Source of the DNA: Hofstenia miamia
Lineage: Eukaryota > Xenacoelomorpha > Acoela
Length of the DNA stretch: 64,000 bases
NCBI GenBank assembly: GCA_004352715.1
Contig: SCFE01000060.1
Location: forward strand, 177,379 to 241,378
Direction: 5' to 3'
The notes beneath the pieces are model-generated. The model did not search any database, was not told the origin of the DNA, and worked only from the letters and a program-made list of their open reading frames with translations. The position numbers were made by a program, and so were the translations under genes. Every line of letters begins with the position of its first letter. The stretch's first letter is position 1. This document shows positions 13,666 through 25,352 of this stretch, in pieces.

Positions 13666-15849
13666 ACAGAAAAAACTTATAGTTTTTAGTTAGAATTTAT
13701 ATCAAAAACTAATGTATCGGATAAATCCCTTATCTCATATAAAATAAAGTGCAGCTTTGCTATAGATTATGTGTAATATTCTATCTTGCAACTAAGAAAA
13801 ATGATTAGAACAGCATTCATTATGTCTATAGTGGAAAATTGCATGAATAAATTCACTAGTAAAGATCTTGATCAAAATTTCTTGAACGCTTTATAAACCT
13901 AATGTCATTTATAAGAATATTGCAACTAAGTAAATAAATTATATGTGTGAAGCATGCCAATACTGCAAAAAATTTTTGGAGATATATTCATTAACTTAAA
14001 CATTTTACGATCTTGCAAAACAGGTAAAATATGGTGTTATGTAACCATAAGATAATCTTTTATTAATACGCAAACAGTATAATTCCTCGCATGTCTTATG
14101 AAAACATTTCGTATAAAAGAAAAAGAGTATACTGCATATATATAAATATATATATATATTGCACATTGGATTGTATTCGAAATCAAGAGCTCAATCAGCT
14201 GTATTTAATTCAAAACAGTCTTCATACTTTAAATAACATGATTTGACCAGTGGTCTACCATTTATCGTAGGCCATGATTGCCTCATCTTATCACAATTCT
14301 TATTGAAGGTAAAAATAGAGAAATATAGCAAAGGTGATTGGAAGTGTTTGTATTTATTCCATTCTGTTTACAATGACATTTAATTTACAATTAAATTAAC
14401 TAAAAACTGTTTTTTGTTGCTACAGCAGTGTTTCGGTGGTGCTTCCAGAGCGCCAGACTGTCCGTGTCATTTAATTAAATTTCCAAGCATCGCCCACAGT
14501 TCGTTTACAACACAACCTTGCTTTAAAATTCTGTTTACGTCATGTTATTCATTTGGGATTGCACTTTACTTCCCTGATGAACGATTTATCACCATAGTCT
14601 TGTAAATGAATCAGACCTGCCTGCCTATGTTTCGAGAACATTAAAGTGATAAACAAAATTCTCGTGAAAGAGGTCAATTTTGATTTTTTGGTCGGAAACT
14701 TAGGAATTTGTAAAAACTATGGGATGATATAAAAGCTGGAAAAACAAAGTTCAAGCAATGATTTATTTCTTCTTCTTGGACTGAAAATAACTTAGGGAGC
14801 TCAGAATACTCGACATTCGAGTCGAGTTCTAGTACTCGAACTCGACTCGAGTTAAGACAACTAAACTCAATATTTTGAGTACTCTTAACCAACTCGATTT
14901 TGAATGACATCATTTTTTCTTGAATATTTGCATGTAAAGTCGAAGAATCCATCAGCGTTTTACTATTTAACTCAAATTTCAAGCCATCAGGCTTGGTTTC
15001 TCTTATTTCGTTTAACATTTATTTCTTTCGTATATTTACATAAGGTTGTTGACAATGTAGCCAGGCTCTGTATAGCACAGCCTTACGAGAATAATAAGTT
15101 TGAATAAAATTGTAGTTCGACTCGACGTCGTTTCAAACCTAAAAATATCGGCTCGCAGGGGCCTATCTTGCCTATTTACGTAATGAAACTTCTTATTGCA
15201 ATAAAGTAATGTGTAGATAATGCACAACTAGTTCATAAAAATTTGCATTTTTGATCAATTGCCAATTTCAATGGCAATGATTTCAAAATTTGCCACAAAT
15301 TTTAAAAATATTACCAGGCAGGCTTTCGGACTAAATCACCTTCTATAACTGTACGATCAACATTAGTTAATAAAAAAGGATATTTTTTAAATTTTGATTG
15401 AAACAATGTTTTAAGCTTCATTTTAATAGCTATATTTGTGTTTAATTATTCTATAAAATTTATATCAACGCAATGTACAAACTACAAACTAGCTAAAACA
15501 ACATTAAAAATAACATAAAAAGTTACTAAATAATCAAAATTCATACAATTATCTTAGATGATTTTTCAGCTTGCGTTTTTCGATCAATCAATATTTTGAT
15601 CAAAAACATATTTAAGTTTCTTTAGAGATGACGTCTAATCTTTCTAATTGTTTCAAAATTAATGTTTCATATTATTTTAAATGCCGGGTTAAATATGAGT
15701 ATACCAAGCTGACAAAGATGTGGTATATATATATATATAGGAAAATAACAACAATTTATTATGCTTAGCACCTGGAAGCCTTTTTCATTTTTTATATCGA
15801 CCGGACTCACAGTCACCAATAAAAAATTACAGCGTTGCTACTTATTAGG

Positions 15850-16375
15850 GTTCTGCAGGTCTAGTAGTTCGTCCCATTTAGTCCCATTGGATTCGATCTC
15901 ATCCAATCCCATCCCAGCACCATAAAATTTTTTGGCCTCTTAGTACCATGTGGTCCTTTTTGGTCTTGGTCCCGAAACGTAAATTTTGGTCTCAGTCCCT
16001 GTTTGGTCCCAGTATTCATTAGCGGCATTAATTTTGCTATCACATTTCAATTTTTTTAATTGATAGCGAATATATAGAATGTAACTAAATATAGTCAACT
16101 AAAGTATGTGACTGAATCTTAACAAATCAAAGAAATTGGGGAAGTTAATATTTAGCGCATTATTTTTAAACAAATGGAATGCTTAGTGTATAATAAACTA
16201 GGGTGAAAATTTTTGATATTGTGCACATAAAGATATCTGGTCTCAAAACATTTGGTTAGGGTCTCGTCGCATATTTGGTGCCGAAGTATTATTTTTTATC
16301 CATGTATTTGGTCCCAGTCCCTGCGGAACCAGATACGGGACCGGAAACAGGCACCAGTCCCGCACACTTTTAGAT
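15850..16375. repeat. GGGACC/GGTCCC-rich repeat element, probable old DNA transposon remnant
   Basis: The left part has 'gtcccatttagtcccattgg' and 'tttggtcttggtcccgaaac'. The right part has 'tttggtcccagtccctgcgg', 'gatacgggaccgg' and 'caccagtcccgcac'. Related words occur at about 6690-6870 and about 17560-17620. The density of the short word on both strands resembles subterminal repeats of hAT-type non-autonomous elements. Boundaries and target-site duplication are not established. Confidence 0.45.
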
Positions 16376-16408
16376 TTTCAACATCTAGTCTATTTGCAAA
16401 TCTGTAAT

Positions 16409-16715
16409 TATGTTTTCAGCAAAACGAAATGTTCTTTCTGATATTACCTCCTTTGCTAACAATCTTAAAATTTAGCAAGTGAGAGATTTCTTATTTTTTT
16501 CGCATTATCCTTCCAGACTTTAAAACAGATGTGCTTTTTGAAAATTTCTGACATTGGCATTNTATGTTTTCAGCAAAACAAAATGTTCTTTCTGATATTA
16601 CCTCCTTTGCTAACAATCTTAAAATTTAGCGAGAGAGAGATTTCTTATTTTTTTTCGCATTATCCTTCCAGACTTTAAAACAGATGTGCTTTTTGAAATT
16701 TTCTGGCATTGGCAT
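16409..16715. repeat. Adjacent 153-bp duplicate around a single N, likely assembly join
   Basis: Bases 16409-16561 and 16563-16715 both start TATGTTTTCAGCAAAAC and are near-identical. They are separated by one N at 16562. This is the same signature as at 9950, so I read it as a scaffolding artefact or haplotype duplicate. Confidence 0.75.
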
Positions 16716-18726
16716 TGTATAATTCTAATTCAATAATGGTTTTCGTTATATATTATTTATGAAGCTGTCTAGATAATATCTCGATTACTTCAACTCTTAA
16801 CTACAGAATGTATACAAAAACAAACTATCTACTAGAAACGTTTACGGTCTTCTCCTTTTGTGATATTGAAGAAGGCTGTCTAAACCGCATTAAGAACAAC
16901 TAATACAAGTCTGTTTATGGATTCATTCACATCAATTTTGGTCCCAGTTCTATTAAGGTAGCTAGTGGGAATAAAAATCGAATTTTATGGACGTTTTTCA
17001 TTTTAGGGATTTTTACATTTTTAATGAATTCAGAATATTTTCCTGACAAAGAAATAAATTTTAATCATATCCAGCTGAAAAAAATGGCAAAAAGTATTTT
17101 GAATTATTTATGTCTACAAAATTTCAAACTGAAAATGGTAAAAAATTCTGCAAAAATTCGTCTAAAAACACTAATTTGATAAAAATGACCCACTGCAATA
17201 TGATACCATCTAAGGTGTAATATGTAAGCCAATCAATGAGATTCCCAATCACGCTTTGTAAAAATGATTTATTTAATTTTTTCAAAACTTGATTTTATGC
17301 ATTTTTGGGATGTTTTTCAACTGTAAAAAATTATTTTTTATTAAAATTTAATGAAATTTTTACTGTATATAGCTTTTATATGTAGCTAGAACTTAAATTA
17401 AAGTTTTTTCAGACATCTCAGCAAATTTTGATTTTATGACCGTTATCCAGAGTAAATTTTTTTGGCGTAACAATGTTTTCATCAAATATTCATGTAATTT
17501 GAGTTAGCATCAGTCTTTTTTTCATTCTTCACTAGCCACCTTAAGTTTTTTATCTCCAGGTCCAAATCCCAGGGGATTGGGACCAGTAAATCACATGGGA
17601 ATAGACTCTACTATATATGCAAAATATTTTATTGAAGTTTTCGCAAACATTCGCACTATATATTTGTAAGGAATATTTATCAAATTATATACTAAGAACA
17701 GTAAATTTATGGATTGAATTCAGAATATCTGATCTAAAATAACAAAACACAAAATAAGTTCAAACTTATGAGGACTGCTCTGAACTTGTCATAAATTTAA
17801 GTTTATTAATATCAAGTTTATTAATAGCAAGAGCCAGTCAAATATCATTGCGAATGCTTAGTCAATTTCAGGCTTTCGTCTTCAACACTGTCAGTGCGTT
17901 AAATGAATTTCCAGCAATGTAAATCGAGAAGGCGGAAGGGCTAAATGGTAAAATCCTATCAGTCAGTGCAGTCATTCGGAGTTTAGAGGTAATATCACGA
18001 ACATACACACGTTGTAATGTTTAACTTAGATAAACTGTTAGTAAGCTTATATTGCAATGTTTCAAAATACACATATGAAATTTCTCTACCATTTTCATAT
18101 TGAACCGAACAATATCTTTTGAATCAGTTTAATAATAGCATTGCAGATTATTTTATGGCATTAAAAGTCTATGGGCCCAATATATAGTGATTTTGAACCC
18201 CAAATTACTAGTGGACAGCGCTAGGACGATTTGCCCATCACGGACTCCCTAGATTTGCTCACGGGCTCCTAAAATAACTAAGGTCCCCTGATTTTTGACC
18301 ACTTATATAAAGGGATTATTCAATTGTTGAAACTACTGTTAAAATTGTATGGCTGTAATAATCACGAAAGACAACTTTCAAATTTTGTTACTTGAATAAA
18401 TTGTAAGTATTAACCTCGAATCCTTGTAAAGTTTCAATTCCAGTGATGTCAAAGATTTTTATTCTGCATAGGTTTCCCTCTAATCCAGGCAAAGCAAAGT
18501 ATTGAATGGATGCTTCGTTGCAATGAATACAACAATATCTTTTCGCATGATAAGCAAGATTCACTTTTTTTCAAACATATGGATATTAATGAGCGAAGTA
18601 TGACTTGAATACAGTTCCAATTATATGAAGAGCAAAAAGGTTTTCATCTCGTTAAAGTAACCAATAGTCTTCTGCAAAATATTTTTGACATTTGATTGTG
18701 ATAAACACCCTTATTAATGTTTAGAC

Positions 18727-19210
18727 TAGAGATGAGCGCGGTACAGGTTCTTTAAAATTATTGCCGACGCAAAGAAAAATCTTCACCTCTAGCCACCGCA
18801 GTGTCCGTTTTTTACCGCAACCCACCGCAATAAATGAAATTTCAGCGCGGGATACCGTAACAATGGCAATTTTGATCTTTGTAAGAAAATATTCATATTT
18901 CTGAATTATTTTTTTAGGATTATGGATCATTCGTAGAAAAGTTTAAAGACAATTTATTAGGTATTTTGTCATTTCATTCAATTTTATTAGGGTAGTATCA
19001 AATTTTCAATGAAATATTTAAAAATTACTTTTTATATTTTGTATGTGAAATGTCTTAGTTTTGCTTAAGAAATAGTTTTTTGAGAAATATTTAGAGATTT
19101 TAAATCTTAAGTAAAAACACATTATCTGTATAACTTTTATGCCGCCGCAAGTTGTTTTAATTCTACCGCTAACCAAAACAATTGTGTAAATCGCTACCGC
19201 GGTATCTCTA
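18727..19210. mobile_element. hAT-like non-autonomous DNA element (MITE), 484 bp
   Basis: The left end TAGAGATGAGCGCGGTA and the reverse complement of the right end (TAGAGATACCGCGGTAGC) form imperfect terminal inverted repeats. They are flanked by the 8-base direct repeats GTTTAGAC (18719-18726) and GTTTTCAC (19211-19218), which differ at two positions. An 8-bp duplication and a TAGAGATG-type terminus are hAT hallmarks. ACCGC/GCGGT words are enriched near both ends, as in subterminal transposase sites. There is no transposase, so it would need a partner. The short frames at 18721 and 19018 are incidental. Confidence 0.75.
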
Positions 19211-19219
19211 GTTTTCACC

Positions 19220-21980
19220 CTGGCTGTATTCGAGCAAATATACTTGTAGACTGACGAAAGGTAATGATGAAAATGAAGGAAGAAACAATCTCTATCGTTT
19301 GATGTTCTAAAATGTTAGATATCTTCATTATGGCCGCGTAAGTAATTTTTATAGAAGCTATCACAAATTGTTAAAACACCTGGGCTAATTAGAGCTAGTT
19401 TTTTTTGACGAAGTTGATTTATTCAAATTAACAAGCCATGTGAATTACATGCCTTTAGTTCAAATCAAAACATAAATGATCAATTGAAAATTCTTCAGTT
19501 CTATTCATACTATCATTTTTGGCAAAAATGCGAATAAGTCTTCATTCCAAAGCCTTGTTCCCATCATTTTTCAAATGAACTTAAGAAGAGTTAAAATCAC
19601 TTTAATTTTAATACTTACTTGCTTTTTAATTGTCAAATATTCACTCATTAATTATAGATATCGCTAATCAAAGGATTGCATATTTTAGTCGAAGCATAGA
19701 ATTGCACGTTTCCACATGTGCCACATTGAAACTTGTCCAGCCCGGCTAGCACAAGTTAGTAAACAATTGAAGTAAATTTCTTTCATACTTCTGTCTAAGT
19801 GCAATCTGAATATAATTGTTTCTGGTGATTTAACGGACATTGTTTTCATAACTTATTTGATCATGTCATGGATTATTGCACTGATATGCACACTACATAC
19901 CTAAGTTTAAATCGAAATTATTGAATTTGATGTGTTTGGACGGTGATGCATCCAGAAAAATAATAGTTTGTGATACCAAATTTATACGCAACCAATTCTT
20001 AGAGATCAGTATTAAGTAGGGTCTTTCAAAATCTTAAATTGCATTGCATTGATATCCCAAAAGAACGAAAAATGGAAATATATAATTTTGACTCTCTCCG
20101 CTTCATCTGCCTCTTTTAGGATTCACGGCCGTGTCAGCGGCGTACGCAAGGGATACGTGATGGAGTGTCCCTCTCAGATTTTCAACATAGATATTTGATT
20201 GCTTAAATAAAAAAATTATTTGTATGAAATTTAAGAATATTATCAATTAAGATGGTTGGAGGCATTTTAAGCTATATTTTTGTGTGTAATTTGAAAATGT
20301 TTGGGGATTTCGCCTGTATTTGATTGATAGTGGTGATTGCAACTGATACGTCCTCCCTTTGTCAGAAAATTTGAAACAAATTCTTTAGGATTACAGTTAC
20401 GTCTTGTAATATGATGATGTTCGGTCATAATGGTTATAATAAAATCAAATCAATATAGACAATTTATATGATCCACTTTTCCTAAAACTGAGTTTCGATA
20501 TTAATTATAACAAGCTTCTTGATTTCCTGGAAATAGTGAACATGATAGTTCTGTACAAAACACATGATTAGTTAACTGTATGACCAATAAATGCATCTCT
20601 AAAATTATAAGATAAGTCAAGAAAATCCCGATCAAACAATATATCGATATGAAATGATCTCAAACTATGCATTGTATTCACTTTTATCAAAAAATTTATT
20701 TGCATGAAATTTCTCAGTTTACGCTTTAGATTTTCAGCAATGTACCATCGCAAGTTATAACATCAGGTGGTAAATTGCGAGGCAATCAGTCAACCAATTA
20801 TTTTCTGCGTAGCGATTAATTTACTTCCTGCAGCTATCTAAATATTTTATTGTGCTATTAAAAATCCAATGTTATTCAAATGCACGTGCTAGTATTAAAT
20901 CGAATATAATAATTTTCACAAAAGTGAAGCCAATTTCACATGTAAATATATGTAAAATTTGAACAAAATCACTTAATCCATGAGTGTAGGCGGATAATTA
21001 TTGCCCCAGCCTGGCACTCAGCCAATGTAATTTCTCAAGTTTTATAAAAACCACCCTACCCAGCCCACAGCCCGCAACATTAATGCTGTAATCGCGTCTT
21101 ACTAAAAATAGAATGAAGACATTAGAAAAATGGCAATTGTATGGAAAACAACAAAATCAACATAAAATTAAGTTGCTGGAATAGCTTAGTGTATACCAGC
21201 TCCAAAACAAAGTGATAATATACGTTGAAATTATTTAAGAAATGTGCTTTGGTAGGACTAGTAAAAAATGGTGGCCAGAAATTCAGTGGTTAGTTAACTG
21301 ATTTTTGGCCCGGTCTGGTAAATAGTCGACAATAATATGTTTGAGCCTGACCCAGCCCACACCACAGCCCAATTGTACGCTGGCTCACCCCACATGCCAT
21401 ACGGACCAGCCCGGTCCACTTCTAACCCTGACTATATTATTAATTATATTTAATTGCTTTTAAGCATTTTCCTATTTTTGTTTATTACTGCATAATTTTA
21501 AAAATCTACAAAAAAACATTTTATTCATTGAAGCGAACTCAATGTTTTCCACAAATTTGTATTTTTTCAACAAACAAGGTCTGTACTACCTCGGCTCGAT
21601 GCCAACTGTTATATTTCTCTGTTAGTTCCCTGTCTTTTCAGAAAACATCTTGAAGTGCCTTCCTGTATACTATTTTCCAAATGATAGAAAATGCCTTTTA
21701 ATACTTGGGATAAGGGAAGTATATAGTATTACCCAGGTATAGCATTTCTTTATAGCAAAAATGATACTACTTTAATATTTATACTATCCACAGATCAAAA
21801 ACTACATACTAAATGTCAAATGATTTTTTGTTTGATTTCGAATATCTCGTCTTGAAACAAAACTGATTGAATTTTATGAACTATTGAACGAATTTATGAC
21901 GGGGTTAAGACAATTTCTTAACCAATTAGAATTTAACAAAATAAATCAATTATACGTCTGTTTACTTATTAAATATACAA
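19220..21980. other. Intergenic DNA upstream of the Ac45-like gene
   Basis: Mostly AT-rich and featureless. A C-rich 'cccagcccac' repeat lies at about 21000-21430, ending 'cagcccggtccacttctaac'; it is probably a DNA-transposon remnant. A weak minus-strand exon-like frame with a CGTC motif lies near 19660-19745. No clear promoter element was found before 21984. Confidence 0.5.
21000..21430. repeat. CCCAGCCC/GGCCCGG repeat element remnant
   Basis: C-rich patches at both ends ('cctacccagcccacagcccg' near 21060; 'cctgacccagcccacaccac' near 21350) flank an AT-rich middle. The end-loaded GC-rich words resemble other short DNA-element remnants in this window. Terminal repeats and target duplication were not resolved. 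Confidence 0.4.
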
Positions 21981-21983
21981 ATA

Positions 21984-22778
21984 ATGAAAGCGTATGATTT
22001 ACTATGGAGTACTACACTAATTGCATGCCTTGGCTGTGTTAGTTCTATTCATATAGAAGTTAATTATACAAACGGCACTAAACCTGCATCCCCCAGTCCT
22101 ATTCTTCACAAACTCAACAATATTTGTTTCAAATTAGAAGCTAATGCAACTATTAAGCTTTCATGGAAAAATATCACACATTTTGATCAGAATCTAGATG
22201 AAGCGGATTTGGAGTATAATGCACACTGTACCTCTTCAGCAATTTATATCAACATGACAATAAACATCAATGATGATGATAAATTGCACCTCATTATTAT
22301 ATTCGAGCAGAGATATTATCAACAATTTAATGCTTACATGAAATGCACTTATGCAGAATTTATTTTCAATGATATCACATCTCGTGCTGAACCGGGCGAA
22401 CTTTTCGGTGCTAGACTTGGATACGCATTATCTTGCGATCAACCACAATTTATGAATTTTCAAAATGCTACAGAAGATCTCAACATAAGTCTTATTCTAG
22501 ATAACTATAAAATACAAGGTTTTTATTTTAACCGACCAACTTTTAATATAGGATACGTATGCGCTCCTGATGTAGGCGTTGGTTCACGTATCTACTTAGG
22601 ACTGCTTACTACCCTTGCATTTCTCGTGCCTTTTTTTCTGTTCTATTGTGCACGTCGTATCGTATTAGCTGAAACTGCTCAAGTAATTTCAGGCAAAGAA
22701 AGAATATTCGATTTCAAGACATCTTCTTTATCATCTTTCTTCAAGCGATTTTATTATAGGGGGCGCTTCGACTCGTGA
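21984..22778 (+). CDS. ATP6AP1: V-ATPase accessory subunit S1/Ac45-like membrane protein
   Basis: This is a single 264-residue frame. Residues 1-21 form a signal peptide, with likely cleavage after VSS. The luminal region has seven N-glycosylation sequons (N27, N30, N54, N63, N90, N161, N167) and cysteines at 48, 82, 121, 151 and 193. The 48/82 and 151/193 spacings fit the two disulfides of the LAMP-like beta-prism fold. The segment LILDNYKIQGFYF, then GYVCAPD, then RIYLGLLTTLAFL matches the C-terminal region of Ac45 in order and character. A membrane helix spans about 203-221, followed by a cytosolic tail with KERIFDF. Ac45 assembles with the V0 sector and helps V-ATPase assembly and targeting in secretory and endolysosomal membranes. 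The protein is about half the usual length (roughly 460 residues), close to the short ATP6AP1-like paralogue. No intron interrupts it, suggesting a retrocopy or compact paralogue, but I see no poly(A) tail or direct repeats. A possible poly(A) signal lies near 23299. Confidence 0.75.
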   Translation: MKAYDLLWSTTLIACLGCVSSIHIEVNYTNGTKPASPSPILHKLNNICFKLEANATIKLSWKNITHFDQNLDEADLEYNAHCTSSAIYINMTININDDDKLHLIIIFEQRYYQQFNAYMKCTYAEFIFNDITSRAEPGELFGARLGYALSCDQPQFMNFQNATEDLNISLILDNYKIQGFYFNRPTFNIGYVCAPDVGVGSRIYLGLLTTLAFLVPFFLFYCARRIVLAETAQVISGKERIFDFKTSSLSSFFKRFYYRGRFDS

Positions 22779-23459
22779 GGTTAATTCCTGCCTGTCTCCT
22801 ACCATATTTTCAGGCTCCATCATGAACATTGCCTTAGCATTGTGAAATATGGTATTATGCAAAATAGTGTTATAGAAATGCAAAAATATTTTAGTCAAAA
22901 TGCTACTAATCTTATGATCACAGAATGAAGGTTCAAAATTGTTTATGCGTGTTTCCTTTAAAATTGGTACTATCAACTCCTTTAATTAAATAATATCTAT
23001 ATCTGGACACGCATTTCACATCAAAAAGTGACAGATTGTGGCCGATGCGGTCAGAAAACACTGTTTACGAATTTCTGTTTTAGCGTAACTTAATCTGCAT
23101 TTATTAACAGCAATTCGTCATCGTTTAGTGCAGGGGTTTTTTCAGAACGCGATGGAGTTATTCTCAAAGGTCGAGATTGAAATCATAATTTATGTCATAT
23201 ATAAATAGAGAATGTGAATATTAATAGGACACGCCTTGCAATATTAGGCAACATCTAATATTTTATGTTGCATTAGCTCCACAAACTGTGCACTGTTCAA
23301 ATAAAGGAAAAAAATTTCAAAATATAAGCATTTGCGTTCTGACTTTTGATATTAGAAAGTTCTCTATATCATTAAGTGAAAAATCAAAAATACTTTTAAC
23401 AGTAACTGACCTGAGCACTTAACTAAGTTATACAATAGCTTCTTATATATACATGTATG

Positions 23460-23500
<41 letters not shown>

Positions 23501-23916
23501 CTGATGATCACTAAAAATTTACAATTGTTAACGTTTTGTCATAAAATGTAAAAAACATAATAAGAACTTTGTACGTGTGAGCACGTGACCAACTTGATTA
23601 ATTGATTTTTACACCAAGCTGCTCATAAATTGATCTTTAGAGAAAATGAAAAACCTTAAAGAAGAACATCGATGAATTCTTATTGTCCAATATTAGTTGG
23701 ACCATCTAGGCGAAAGTACCTACGCAATCGCAAAAAATTTTGGGGATGTGAACCTAAGCTGAAAAATTTTAAAATACTAATAAACATCGTGAAACTAAAT
23801 TCGCAGAAGCAATATGCATAAAATCAACTAAGAAAACATTATTAAATAAACAAAGACATCAAACAAATCTCTCTATATATATGTATGTATTGTATATGTA
23901 TGTATATATATGTATA

Positions 23917-23957
<41 letters not shown>

Positions 23958-24235
23958 TAAGATCAGTAAATTTTCTCTATTTCGACTAGTTATATTAATG
24001 ATAAATTCCACAACATAGCTCCACAAATGATTCACTATTAATGAAACATATTCCATCAAAATTTATATTAAGAAACTCATTTCATTTTTTAAATATATAT
24101 TGTGAAAATTTTGACAACAACAAAAATTATTATATATGCAAGGCAAGCCTTGATGTAAAAGCAGTATCGATCATAACGCTAAGGAAATTATTTAAAAAGA
24201 ATGCTTAAATGTCAAATTTGCGTTCAATTTGTGAC
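22779..24235. other. 3' flank of the Ac45-like gene, then AT microsatellites
   Basis: An AATAAA-type word near 23299 could serve the Ac45-like gene. (TA)n tracts lie at 23461-23499 and about 23872-23956, the latter mixed with TATG words. The minus-strand frame at 22731-22976 overlaps the gene's end and is not supported. Confidence 0.5.
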
Positions 24236-24239
24236 ATCT

Positions 24240-24943
24240 ACATAAACGTAAATTACATCGTTAGGGATCACCCCTAGATCCTAGCATGGTATGTTTTGCA
24301 TGGATATTTTAGAAAATAAAATAGAATCGTTATCAACAAAACCAATGTCATATTAACGTTATATAGACGACGTTTTTACGATTTTTGAAGATCCAAAGGA
24401 TATAGACATAATCAATGATTTCCCGAGTAACTGTCTAGAGGAATTGAAGTTTAAAGTGGAAAAATCAAATAAATAGATACATTTTCAAAAACCACTTTGA
24501 GATTACGATGTGTACCGAAAACTTAATGACACTGTCATTCATTCCAATCATACTGGAACATCAAATATCAACCAAATACTTTACAATGGTTACTAGATCG
24601 AATTAGGAAAATATCTTCGAAACATAATTGATTCAATTTCAAATCTTTATATTATACTATTTTAGAGAGAAATTGACATCCACAAAAACTAATAAAGAAA
24701 TTCGTGGACAAAGCATTAACTTCAAATATGATGGCATGTAAATAAGTAATAGCAAATGATAGGAAGCCAATATATTGGAAACAACCTTACATCAAGGATT
24801 ATAAACATATATAAATCTCTGATATTGTATAAGGACAAAAATGAAAAGAAACATCTGAATATCTTAATTACAAGAAGATCCTATCAACAAAATGCTCGTT
24901 TCCACCATTGTATATAAATACCAATGTGATGAATGCATTAAAT

Positions 24944-24976
<33 letters not shown>
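24240..24976 (+). mobile_element. Decayed Penelope-like retroelement (reverse transcriptase and GIY-YIG remnants)
   Basis: Reading across frameshifts and stops, the order is as follows. GSPLDPS at about 24268 resembles the GSPLGP motif of Penelope-type polymerases. RYIDDVFTIFED at about 24360 is the catalytic YxDD box with the expected context. INDFPSNCLEELKFKVEKSN follows, then VYRKLNDTVIHSN at about 24510, and DRIRKIS at about 24597. At about 24900, VYKYQCDECIKSYI resembles the CxxC-linked start of a GIY-YIG endonuclease. Having both parts in this order is diagnostic of Penelope-like elements. At least two stops and several frame changes show it is dead. The right side runs into (TA)n and a gap, so its 3' end is missing. 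Confidence 0.75.
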
Positions 24977-25352
24977 NNNNNNNNNNNNNNNNNNNNNNNN
25001 NNNNNNNNNNNNNNNNNNNNNNNNNNNNNNNNNNNNNNNNNNNNNNNNNNNNNNNNNNNNNNNNNNNNNNNNNNNNNNNNNNNNNNNNNNNNNNNNNNNN
25101 NNNNNNNNNNNNNNNNNNNNNNNNNNNNNNNNNNNNNNNNNNNNNNNNNNNNNNNNNNNNNNNNNNNNNNNNNNNNNNNNNNNNNNNNNNNNNNNNNNNN
25201 NNNNNNNNNNNNNNNNNNNNNNNNNNNNNNNNNNNNNNNNNNNNNNNNNNNNNNNNNNNNNNNNNNNNNNNNNNNNNNNNNNNNNNNNNNNNNNNNNNNN
25301 NNNNNNNNNNNNNNNNNNNNNNNNNNNNNNNNNNATATATATATATATATGT
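24947..25352. repeat. (TA)n microsatellite with assembly gap
   Basis: TA dinucleotides run into N at 24977-25334 and resume at 25335-25352. The gap probably results from the microsatellite. Long frames through it are N artefacts. Confidence 0.9.

Larger units (their letters stand above)
13670..18700. other. Intergenic DNA with degraded repeats
   Basis: Contents: (TA)n at about 14136-14160 and 15722-15739; an ACTCGA/TCGAGT-rich repeat fragment at about 14805-15150; GGGACC-type repeat patches at 15850-16380 and 17560-17620; a duplicated join around N at 16562; and a GC-richer scrap at about 18180-18300. Frames at 14414, 14674, 14904, 15036 and 15861 lie in these repeats and are not supported as genes. 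Confidence 0.55.

Noticed and set aside
19332-19345. ATGGCCGC/GTAAGT as a tiny first coding exon
   Set aside because: Only two to three codons and no further exon; chance occurrence cannot be excluded.
22731-22976. Minus-strand frame overlapping the Ac45-like 3' end
   Set aside because: Antisense shadow of a real gene with no splice or family evidence.
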